DNA of 64,000 bases from Mytilisepta virgata (Eukaryota; Mollusca; Bivalvia; Mytilida; Mytilidae), in the NCBI GenBank assembly GCA_028015205.1, contig CM051516.1, forward strand, positions 51,526,230 to 51,590,229, written 5' to 3'. The translations under genes and the position numbers were made by a program. Shown piece by piece: positions 12,001 through 23,400 of this stretch. A model generated the notes under the pieces. That model did not search any database. It worked only from the letters and a program-made list of their open reading frames with translations, and had not been told where the DNA came from. The first letter of the stretch is position 1, and every line of letters starts with the position of its first letter.

Positions 12001-14295
12001 GTACGAGTCTATAATGTACTAAATATTCATAAAGGTAGAGACGCCACAAGCTTCGATTCCTGTAGGGTTTTCATCACAATTCGGACGTGTACAATATTTT
12101 CCGTAATGCACACTAAATTATATGACAACATGTTTATTATACAGCTAAATAGGGAAATATCATTTATTTTGTCGATAATGAATTAAAATATACATAATCG
12201 GTTTCACAATTTTCATTAAAATTTCTACACCTGGTTTGGAATAATAATGACATAAAAATGTTACCAGCACAAATAAAATATCCTAGATCCAATCAAATTC
12301 AATATGTATGTATGATTTTTGTCTTAACTTTCATGATAGAATAACAAGATTTTAGAAACTTGGTGAGTTTATGTCTGCTAAAGATTATTTTTGTTATATT
12401 CTTATAGCCAAATCAATTGAACCGAATCTAACTCTCAGAGTTATATGTGGTAATCCTGGATTATTACCTTCAACATTGTTACCACAATCAACGACTACCA
12501 CAACTACATCCATTTTAAGCAGCAGTGCAGAGTCAGAAACAACGGATTACAAAAGAAATCATACTTTCACTCAAACGATGTGGACATCAAAAGAAACAAC
12601 AAGCACAAAATTAACTGAAGCAGCACAATACACTGACCAAGGTACATATATATTTGATATTAATTTCACGCGTTTTTTGTACGCCACTTACTCCGCGCTT
12701 ATGTTAAGCCTGCTAATGTTTTAATCGCAGCATCCGCGCTTTTGTAGTTTGTAAAATATTTGTTTATTCTATTCATTATATTTCAGAAAAGTCGTCTGTT
12801 CTCTATATAGCAATTGGCTCAAGTGCAGGATTCATGGTTATTCTTTTTATTGCCATAATCACAGTACTGTACAGGAGGTTTGGTTATTTATGAAATATAA
12901 GGAAATTATAGCCTTTTTCTTCGTGCAGTTGCGAGAGTCTGATTACTGAAATTGTGTATTATTGATCAAGTCACAACAGTAGCAGGGACAGATAATAACG
13001 ACCACAAAAATATCTAGAGGTTTTTTGTATGCACGTATCTAAAGGGACCAAATAAGCAGCAATGTTTTTCTTTTCATTTTGTCAAAATAATATTCAAATT
13101 TTTTGGACTTTGCCATCCCCTATTTGTCAGAGATAGTTGTGAATTTGTTTGTGATCATTTAACAAAAAACCTGGTCAAATTGTATTTTTTCTGCTTGTCT
13201 TAAAAACATTAAAAAACGACTTTGGGTTCATTTACACACAAATCAGTGTCAAATATATGACTCTATGGGTATGGTAATTTCTATTTCGTCAAACAATCGG
13301 CAGAGGAACCTTAAACTACGGCTTTATGACAATTTAACAAAGTTTTCTACCTAGCAATTTAGAGTAGCAAATATATTTTATATTCTTCTTGACATAAAAA
13401 TTTATTATAATTCTTATTTCGTCTCTCCCAAGTACTGGTGTGGCTTGAGCGGTCATTCTTATGGAGAAAGGAAAAATTTGTAAATAGAGATAACAGTGTT
13501 AACCATATTATAGAAAGATAGAACATCCGTTTTCGTTAAAAATGAAACCTTGTAAATTTCGACAATTTGAACAATGTTACATGATTTCATTTCCTTTACA
13601 TTCCCGCATAATTGTCTTTGAATTTCAACTGGCAACTGTTGATTAGGTGAATCTTTTCTGTTCGTTCATGTGGTACGTTTCTACAAATCTAGCAGCGTGT
13701 TTCATGTAACATTTCTAATCCGGTTGTGAATGCAAATCAAACAGTACAAAGAAAGCAAATTTAATTATTTGTAAAACAAATATTCTCTGAAATGCACACA
13801 TTTGACCAGAATTACAGTGTAGCTTAAAATTAAATTGAATACATTTTTGGCATGATATCTTAACACGTTATTCTTTAAATGTGACCTTAAGATGGCTTTA
13901 TTTACAGGAAGAAAAGGACAAAAACACAGGAAAGACAAAACGACGATGACATTTATGACCAGGATGGTGGCCAACACTACGATGGTCTTAAAGATAATGT
14001 ATTATATGTATCGTCAGAACAACAGGATAATCTGGAAGTCGATTATAGAACAGTCAATTCAAATAGCCCACTATCAACTCAACATGAAGGAAGTTATAAA
14101 GTTGTCGATGATGGACATTATAGCACTGCAAATGAAGAACTCCAACATTCACAAATACCGCCAATCCCACGTTCAAAACCATATATACGAACATCTGAGA
14201 GTAATTTTTCACTACCAGACTCTTCTAATGGCAACGACCCTCCCACTCAAAGTAGCAATGTATACGCAGTTGTTAATAAAAAGGAAAAAAGATAG
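9021..14295 (+). CDS. putative type I membrane receptor A with ITIM-like tail (6 exons)
   Basis: I do not recognise the family. Exons by splice site and phase: 9021-9072, 9333-9386, 11182-11577, 12408-12641, 12787-12877 and 13908-14295; this gives 404 codons. Exon 1 encodes a signal peptide (MTAIFNFLFLILLKQLT). Exon 2 has a short C-x6-C piece. Exon 3 is the ectodomain core with conserved Cys (DMC, CIC, NCG, MTCT, YCIEI) and many N-x-[ST] sites. Exon 4 starts with a VICG strand and becomes a Thr/Ser-rich stalk. Exon 5 is a transmembrane helix (about 250-273) ending in YRR. The tail (276 on) holds YDGLK, NVLYV, an ITIM-like VDYRTV (320-325) and one VYAVV. A TAG at 14293-14295 ends the frame just after an A6 run, while homology to gene B continues in another frame to 14455. 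The all-phase-1 extracellular introns match gene B exactly. The CUB-like Cys layout is only a guess. Confidence 0.75.
9843..9892. repeat. truncated GCTCACCTG-type dispersed element
   Basis: AGCTCACCTGGCCCAAAGGG followed by CCATGTGTGCTTATGCCATCAC copies the left end of the element at 7504-8149. It stops where the reverse-transcriptase relic begins, so one insertion truncated or targeted the other. It lies in intron 2 of receptor gene A. Confidence 0.5.
9893..10312 (-). pseudogene. YIDD-box reverse transcriptase fragment (probably Penelope-like)
   Basis: On the minus strand this encodes, with frame breaks, RENKKKLAQSFNF, RYIDDV, then SASYLDLFLEI, TKLYDKRDDFNFP and PASPAYGVYVS. These are the same blocks as in the copies at 42326-42911 and 57370-58342. 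The YIDD box is the catalytic reverse-transcriptase motif, and a following SYLDL block resembles the LPFLDV block of Penelope-like elements. Several frameshifts and stops show it is dead. It lies antisense in intron 2 of receptor gene A. Confidence 0.7.
10538..10571. repeat. perfect 11-bp inverted repeat (hairpin)
   Basis: TAATCCGGGTT at 10538-10548 and AACCCGGATTA at 10561-10571 are exact complements around a 12-base loop. It lies in intron 2 of receptor gene A. It may be the centre or one terminus of a small fold-back element; no longer flanking symmetry was seen. Confidence 0.6.
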
Positions 14296-14455
14296 TGTAA
14301 CGGAGATTGTTGACAAATCCGAGGAAAAAGAAATTTTCGCGAATGGTCAAAATGAAACATATGCCGTGGTTGATAAATCAATGAAACACAGATCTGCTGG
14401 TGGAGACAAAAATACGAACCTAGAGGTGATAAATCCTATATTTCAGAAAGAATAA
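14281..14455 (+). other. out-of-frame continuation of receptor A cytoplasmic tail
   Basis: After the A6 run at 14285-14290, the shifted frame reads on to a stop at 14453-14455. It encodes a second YAVVDKS motif, HRSAGG and a C-terminus ending QKE. Gene B has the in-frame counterparts TYAVVDKS, QRSAG and a terminus ending PKE. The region therefore looks like the original tail, put out of frame by a one-base change in the homopolymer. A sequencing or assembly error is possible. Confidence 0.75.
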
Positions 14456-17060
14456 AATACTATAGTCTGCTTGGCGTTTAGAAATAGTGATAAAAAACTG
14501 CATTTGACTTTCCTTTATTTTGTTATGTGTATTATTAAACATAATTTACAGGATTTGTATCACTTTCATTACACGTGAATGAACAATTTTTAAATTTACT
14601 ATTTAATGTATGTTGGATGTCTTTGATTGATTGGTAGATCATTATTGACCTTTTATGTCCCGTACATCAGGATATCCAATTTATTACGAACTTTGTTTAT
14701 CATAATTGCTTGAAATTTTGAATCTTAAAATCTTATTCATATCCAAAGAAGCAATTGGTGGTAATCTTTATTATCAGAATCCATATAATTTAATCAAAAT
14801 GTTGAAAATAACGTATTTCCCAAGCCTTTTTGGTCAAATGTAAAATAAGATCTATTTTTTAGTATTATATAAGCAAATAAAAACCCACATTCATGAATTG
14901 GCTTTGAAGATATCTGCCAGATGCTCAAAATCATTTCCTTATTACAAATCATTGTAATGAACTAGAAAAAAAATACACGATTAATCTATATTCACTAACT
15001 CCCGTTTTCCATTTTTATCATATATGATTTTTTTCTAAACGTAATATAGAAATTCTAAAAGAAATAGTATGATTTTTCGAATTGAATAAACATGAACCCT
15101 TTTTTTGCCAAACAGTCATGACAGTTGCAGTTACAAAAAAATATCAATAAATTAATCACAAATTGATGAATATGTAACGTAGTATAGACCATAAGAGTTA
15201 AAGCGTTAAGATTAGTGATCCCTTTTTCTTGTTTTTAGAACAGTTAAATACATAGGCTGATTAAACCAGGATTAAACCTAATACCTTTAATCAATTACTC
15301 TGATATGATGAGAATAAAATTGTAATATCAACTGTTATAAATGCGTGTAGTCCATACCCAAATAATTTGTTAACTTTACTTTATCTTTGATCTCGTTATA
15401 TTTGTCTGTATCACAAAATGTTAATTGAACAAAGTTGGGGTTGCTGTTCTGATTCTTAACTTGATTATATGCCAGTTATTGTGTTCTTCAACGTCTGATT
15501 TTCAATTCTTGACTTCATACGCAGCTTGTGAATATATTAGTTTATTGTTTTATTTTTGATACGTTATAAATGATGTATTGTTATCATTTGAACTGAATAA
15601 CATCAACAGGACTATTTTGTTTGTTTGTTTTTTCTTTTTTGACATTTAGAACATTTACTATGTGCATTATAGTAACTTCTCCCGCTGGTATTTACAATTT
15701 TACTCTAATAAATAAATTTTCGCCGATCTCTTCTTGTTTCTATATGAAGTTTTTTACAGGTGCTACTGCAGAGAAATGAAAAAAAGTGGTCCTTAAATAT
15801 CAGTTTGTGCAGAGATCACCAGACACAATTTTGAAATGGGATCACATAAGGACCATTCAATCAATGTTTGGTCTCAGTTGTCCTGACAGTTTCGGAAAAA
15901 GAGTAGTTTTTGGCTGAATTTTAAGTAATGGCGTCCATATTTGATGGATGTTCGGAACTTGGACACACCTTTGAAAGAGGACCACCAAAATACAATTCAA
16001 CAAAAGTTTGCTGTCTATTGTCCCATTTGTTTAAGAGAAAGAAGATTCTTCTATTTTTGGTTTTTGCTGATTTTTTTATTTGTAGTAACGGCGGAAATTA
16101 TACATATTTCTGCCCAAATATTATAAGAATTGGCTTAGCGGGCTGATATGACTTTTTTATTAACTGTTTTCGGTTTATATCAACTGCTTCCATTTTATAT
16201 CACGCCCCAAATCCGTAATCGCGTTATAAATCAGTCGTTTCCGTAATTGATTCTAAACTTACTAGCAAATAGAAACACAGCATTATATTAATTCGCTCAA
16301 ATATGTTAATACAGACAGAAAAAATTAAGTGACAAAACATTTTGACAAAATGGAGGAGGGACAATGACGATTTGCAGCGGCCTGAGGATATTCTGTAATA
16401 CGACAATGGAACTGAAATCATTGAGGTACAAATTTTCATGGAGACCTATAAAATACCAATGTTGAAGTATATGATAAACATATCATAACATCTTATTATT
16501 CATAACAGACCCATTGTCAACCCATGGTCAAAATCATCCCTCGAACCTGGCGGCTCTCGGGCTGATTTTTTTACCTAGGGCTGATAATAGCTGTGATATG
16601 AAAAATGCCATGTTATAATCTATATATAAAAATGTATATATATTTAGGACAATATTTCATAACTGACGAACAACATCAAGGGAAATAACAGTAAGTATTG
16701 GATATACGCCTGAGGGCGTTAGCCCGACTGCGGAATATCTTAATATATCATGACTCTCTGAAAAGTGCAAATGATAGGCTTTCATCGTTTAGAAGAGGGG
16801 GTTTCACCTTGTGCGAAGATAAATTATGATAAATGCAGGTTATATTTTGGCATCATGATATAAAACGTTTTATTTGATTGGAAATAACAAACAAACATAA
16901 ATTAATAAAATGATATAGTTACATATATAAACATAAAAGGGAAACAACAGTCATAATCTTAATAACTGTGTTAATGAAATAGAATTTCTCATGTTGCTCC
17001 CCTTATCCTTACCTCCAAAGTAGATATACAATACCAGTTTATCATAATTTTTTCCTGGAT
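14456..17060. other. spacer between receptor genes A and B
   Basis: The sequence is AT-rich and non-coding. No RNA gene, complete repeat or retroelement relic was recognised. Short ORFs around 15928-16146 overlap in two frames and show no family motif. Confidence 0.5.
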
Positions 17061-17061
17061 A

Positions 17062-17245
17062 GTATTTTAATATATAACATTTTACACTGAAATATTGTCC
17101 AGACTGGACGGACAAAATTTCATAGTGATGGATATTATTCCGTAATTAAATTTTGTCCAGGGTAGTATTGCACCATGAAAAACTTTCTGCGGACAGCATT
17201 TCATATAATTTGTCTGGAGGACAATATTTCATAGAGGACACTATT
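17062..17245. repeat. degenerate array of GACAATATTTCATA-type units and inverses
   Basis: Variants of GGACAATATTTCATA and its inverse TGAAATATTGTCC recur at about 17091-17105, 17110-17123, 17148-17160, 17190-17205 and 17218-17233. One outlier lies near 16647. The first two face each other around CAGACTGGAC and can form a hairpin. The array is immediately upstream of exon 1 of receptor gene B. Confidence 0.5.
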
Positions 17246-17400
17246 TTATGTTACACACACTCCTTTACAAAATTTATTCGTAGCTTCATTGAAATCTATT
17301 TAAAGTGACTTAATTCAAATAGTTACTTTCAGTTAAAGCAATGAACCGGAACCTGTTTAAATACTGCTTTATCGTGTGTGTGGATGTTTGTAAAACAAAC

Positions 17401-20400
17401 ATGTCAGACGTTTTTATTATTTTCATATGTTATATTTTACTGAAACATTTGCCGGGTAAGTTGAAAGGAAAAATTCAACAAAATGATACACTCATAGTGT
17501 ACATAACATTGTCTTATGTTCATTGGTTAAAGTTTAAAAGTCCTTGGTTTACGTAAGACGTCCGGTTACTTAAATTTTGACTCGTTAGTGTTATATTATA
17601 TGAAAGAGTAATAAACAATTTAAAAAATCGGTATAAAATCTATAAAAACAACGATATTGAGTGAGATCTTAAAGAAATATTCGCGCATTTCTGAACAAAT
17701 ATAGCACTGAAAAACACTTAACTTAAAATGGGCGATTTCTACAAAGTTATTCAAAGGAACAATATGTCGCTTTAAAGGGTCACAACTCTGATTGTTGACT
17801 TTACAAGAAGATATGATATAATTAAGAATCTTTAGAATCTATTTTATAAATTTTTAATATAAAGTGAAAAGACAACAAATCAACAATGTCAATATTCTGA
17901 CTTTTTCCCGGTTTACAATTAAAGTCAATTCAGTTGGACGAAAAAATTAATAATATATTTATAAATGATAAGGTAAAAAATGAAGGCTCATGGATATCAA
18001 TTATTGGTAATGTTACGTTATTGTGTACATTTATGGATTATTTAGATTTGAAAAAAATGTTGATTCAATATACCTGGAGATATTCTTTACAAATAATAAA
18101 ATACACTAGTATTACAATAGATATTATTAAATTTCCAATGTTTCCCTTCTTACGCCTATTTATATAGAGCCTCATATGGAAGGGTCCCTATCTGTAATAT
18201 TCTCAAATTTTATCACCAGTTTATCTCTCGGTAGTGTTTTGGTGCTGGCTATACGATGGTTACTTAAATTCTAAGGTTATAAAATAATGAAATCTTTGGT
18301 AAACGTAGCATTATCTCATGCATAGTTTTGGAATTAGACCGATTTAAGCCCGAACAGTCCTGTATATTTGGCATTTAAGGATGATCGCTGGTCTAATAGG
18401 AAGCAAATAGGATTTGAAATAGGTGTTTTAGTTTGAGAGAACATATGAATAGTAAACAAATAAGCAAGAAAAAATTATAGGTTCATTTGCTCATTTTAGA
18501 GCTATAAAGCTTTGAAAATTTGCAGGAAATGGGTTTTCTCTGGATTTTTCAATGTCTTTGCATTGACAACTTCAGTCTCTCAAAAATGTATGAAAAAATA
18601 AAAAGGATTTCAAAAAGTTTTGTCAATTACCATTTTAAGGTATATATGATTGGATTATAAAAGAAAAATTGGGGGTTCAAAAAATGTTTAAGAAATGGAA
18701 AAAACCCGAGGATTCCGAAAATCTGACAAAAAGACCAAAACATGACCATCGAGCATTCTTAGATCTACTCCAAAACGTCTTGGTTAAATGTTTGCGTTTT
18801 CCAAATTTTTAGCCTAAACTCTGTTGATGATATACGAATTCACCTTATTCAACAAAATAATGTAACTACGAATTTTACTTTCACTCGGAAATCGTGGTAT
18901 TTTACCACGACGATCATGTGATATTCGAAATTCCATATCTAGATTTCAATATCCGAAGTTCGAATATCTTAAATTCGAGGTTTGAAATTCAACTTCTATA
19001 ATAATCAATATCGGGAAAGCTTCTAAGTTTAAATAGTATTTGGCCAATGAAATACATGTATCTGTTCACCGTTGGAGATGATATGATACTATTTTAGTTT
19101 TATTTATAGAAAGTCCTTTACGGCTTTGAGAATTATCTTACATTTTCTTAAATTTATACGTTTTGCTGTACAATCTCATGGTTTATTTGTTATACCACAT
19201 GTAGCAATGTAATTCTCCAGTAAACCACTCCGCGATTCTATTTTCTTCATCAAAATAGAACATTCCTTTAATAAACAAGAAATAAACTTTTTTCATAAAA
19301 GTATAAAAAATTAAAATTTAAATATTATAAAACATACAATGAGAGAAAATAATTAAATTAATGCATTATATGTTTATTGCGTATACTATTCACAATATAT
19401 ACTTTAGAAACTTTTCTCTGATTGGTTATTCTAGATGTTGAATTTCGAATGTCGACCCTCGAATTTTAGATATCGATATCGTTTTCAGATTTCAAATTTC
19501 GAACTTCGGATATTATATATATATATTCTCGAGTTTCGATTCTCGTATGATCCTTCTAGGCTTCCGTAATGTACGTGTAGTATTGCGACATTCGTCTGAC
19601 GTAATAAGGCATCGAAAGTACAAGCAACAGATTAACAACAGATTAACCCTTTTATTGCAATACTCCATCTTAAGTCAAAGTCACTGAATATAAAAAAAAA
19701 CTCGAGTATATGTTAGATGTTGATCAGTTTATAAACATGTACACATGTTCATGTATGCGCAATTTCATGAAACAGACGCAAGGTATACTTTAAACAAATT
19801 AATAAAAATAACGGGCACATAAATCAAAAGAAGTTATAAAAAATTGTGCGACAGTTTTTAACATCTTTCGAATTCAACAAACACAAAAAGAGCAAGTAAT
19901 ACTGTGCCCAAGTACTGGAGTTGGATGAATTCACTTTTTCCCGTTTCCATGGCAACAGCAGTCATCTTGAATATTCCTAATGCAAGTCCTGGCATGGTCC
20001 CGAGTTTTTTTAAAAATTTTTGTCGTTTCAATGACAATGTAGAATGTTTCAGGAGCATAACACAGCTTCTTGATTGATTGTTGTTACTTCAAGCCACTTC
20101 GACGCAAAAGGTCATATCGTGGCGAAAACTAATTCATGGTAACTAAAACAAGATAAGACAGCTTCTTCAGTAACATCAAACCTTCGAATCAAGTTTCATG
20201 AAAATATGATAGATTTCATTTTTCTTGAATCGTGGCAATTTTGAAAATTAAAATACCAAAAAGCATATCCAAGTTGGTTCCTACCCTCGCATAATGTTTC
20301 ATACGGATTAGATTATTTTCATTTTCTGGGAGCTTTTGTCTCTTTTCCATGATATCGGCAATTCCAAGACCCAAAGTGCATATCCAGGAATTTAATCTGT

Positions 20401-23400
20401 ATATAAAGCTTTAGAGGGTTTTGGGCAATTTCAATTTTTAGGTATTTCCCATTTTGCTCTGTTTCAATGGCAACCAGAATTCAGGAGTTCCAAGAAATGC
20501 TCATGTAATCAACCATCCTGCATGGTTCCATGAGTTTGACCATTACAGTGTTCCAATATCTAAGATGATGTCGGATCTGTTCCCACTGTAGTAACCTTTC
20601 ATGTGCCTCCACCGATTTATGACTTCCCCCAGATCGACTTTGTTGAACTTCACGACGGGTGCCGTATACGGAGCATGAACTGCTTACCCTTCCGGAGCAC
20701 CTGGGTTCACTCCTGTTTTTTATAGGAGTTCGTGTTGTTCATTGTTTTTTTAGTTTTCTGTGTTTATTTGTTGTGCTTGTGGTTTTTCATTTGTCTTCCC
20801 GGTTTTGTCTGTCCAATGGATTACGTTTTTTTTTGCTCCTTAGGTATATTTGTCCTTTTCCTTCATCCCTCCTGGATAATACTGTCGGAAAAGTTTGACA
20901 ATAAGAAAAGAAAAACAAAACAATCACAAACGAAAATAACAATTCGATATATATTCCTTCGGTTTAGGTGACTTAAATTAAATTCTTTGAATCCTTAAAT
21001 TTATATATATTCCTTCCATTTCATTTTTGTTTGTCAGGAATTGATTGTACAATTCATTACCCATGCCCGAATATCAGTCCAACGACAAAAGGTAAATATT
21101 ATATATATTTTATTGTATTTCAATTCATAGGGATTATAGTCAAAAACGTAGTCGCTGTCTGTGGGTATTGTTAAAAAGGTAATTTTATTAGTAATTTTAT
21201 TCAAATTTTCAATCAAACTCAATGACATTAATGTCTTTTGGGGGCAGTAAACTTGTCCCAACTTAACTTCTTTCTTCGTCATACCGTTATCATGATAGTT
21301 TATTGTCGTTAATATCGATATTTTACGATCGTCACCACGAGTGGATTGATCTGTACAATGTACCAATATCATGTATGATGTTTGACGCTGTCATAAAAAA
21401 TCTCGTCCCTCCATAATTCGATTCCTCTGAAGTCAAACGGTCATTTGTAAAAGTGGACATTTTTCAGGACTGTTGTGTCTGTGTTACAAATTTTGAATCA
21501 TTTGCATGTTTCATTTCTATAACCATTTGAATAATTATTACATAGTCAAAACAACTTAAAATTTTCATTTTTGGCCAGGACAAAATGAAATTGAATGCAA
21601 TGATTACACATGTATGTACATTTTTATCAATGACCAAACTGTTGTTTTTTTTATTAATCTTTTATATAATTTTGGCACATGGCTTAAAACTATAATAATC
21701 ACTAATACCGAAATAAATTTGATGCACTGTATTGCCATTTCGTTGACTGACAACTCATCAGTAGTATTTTGACGAGATCATTGTTATACGATTGTTTTGA
21801 TAGAAAGTAACTGTATTTATCTGATAAGTGCATGTTCTAAACAGATTCTAAATAGATTCGGCAATCTTAGCGAGTACATATATTGAGTGTGCTCTGACAT
21901 TCACATCTGCGTTTGTCGTAATAAATATTATAAACCTTTTTGAAATTAAGATATACAAATATGTGCTTGCCTAGTCTAAAATGTGTTTTTCATCATCTTC
22001 TTCAAAAAAGTTCTTGAAAACAAGTAATAAAAGATATGCTTGTCTGATACTGAGTAAGAAAATGTAAAATCAACAAAGGTCCTAACGATACGTACTGGTA
22101 GGACGATGTTGGCACATCACTTGAATTTCCGAACGATATAGTATGTATCCATTAAATCCTATTAAAATCCATTAACCCTACCACTGTTAAGTGTTCCAAG
22201 TTAGACTATTATGTTGTGTTTATGTTTGTGTTTTGTGCCTTTTATGTTATTTTATGTTCGAGGTCTCTCTGTTGGGTAAGTTGATTGATTGGTATTTCAT
22301 TATTGACTTCTCCTGTTATCCATTTTGTTGTTTATTTGTGAATTCCATTCATGTAAAAGTTTTACCAAAATCTTTACAAATAGATAACCTTTCATAAAAT
22401 TGTGATCTTCATCATGCCACTAAAGTTATTTTCTATACCGATTCTGTAGTAGCTGACATGTGCAGTTATCATTATGCAACAGAAGAGGTGGAAGATGGAA
22501 GCGATAACAGAGACAGTGTGTTGATACGTGTCAGGCCATTGGAAGCAGAGTGCAACTGTCTTGTTACATTGGACTATCAGGTTACTTCAACCATTCTTTA
22601 TGTCAAAAGATATGACATAGAAACTGCTACCGATGCAAGTGAATGTGGACCTGATGTCTACTTTTTGTATTCAGAGAACACCACTGTACAAACATTATTC
22701 ACAATGACATGTACAAATAGCCAAGATTTGAAAGAAGTGACTTTATCGAAGGATAGTTTTATAAATGTCGTTTCAAATGCCACTGGTGGAAATTTCAGTA
22801 CAGGATTCTGTATTGAAATAAAAAGAGGTTTGTTTTAGTTAGAGCTTATACTGTATTATGCAATCAACTTAAAGATTAAAGATCATTGCTGCCAATTGTC
22901 TCATTGATTTCAGACAAGACGATATTTAAGCGAATTTTCCACAGAGGGACCTATTTTAAGAGAATACGATACAGTAGCAGGCGGGGTTAATGACGTCTCA
23001 AAGAGATACCCATTGTGACGCCGTTGTGTCTCTGAAGAAAAGACCTAATAATATCCTAAAAGTTGAGATTCTTTTTAAAAATAGAAATATCTCCATAATA
23101 AGCACATCGCCCCTTTTTTTTCTTTTTTTCTTTTGCAAACAGATGTCCATACTTCAATATAATTATACTAAAATTTGCAGAAAAAAATCAATGGTGAGTT
23201 TTTTTTCCAATACTCATTGAAAGTTACTGATATTCGTAGATTTTTATATAGTATTAAAAATATAGGGATAACCCACACTTTAATTCATGTAAAATTTTCC
23301 CGCAAAAAGAGGAACATTTTACAAAGAACCGCGAGAAAACATGTTATTTCCTTGCAAAGTTATACAAGGGTTTGTAAATGATTCGAAAATGCAAAATGAT

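Noticed and set aside
13892..14280. First part of the 187-codon plus-strand ORF at the end of receptor A
   Set aside because: This frame is wrong up to the A6 run: the splice phase and paralogy support the other frame. Only the part after 14290 is homologous to receptor B.
20659..20971. Two overlapping hydrophobic ORFs resembling membrane proteins
   Set aside because: They lie in the T-rich 3' tail of a truncated retroelement copy; the same tail elsewhere gives different broken frames.
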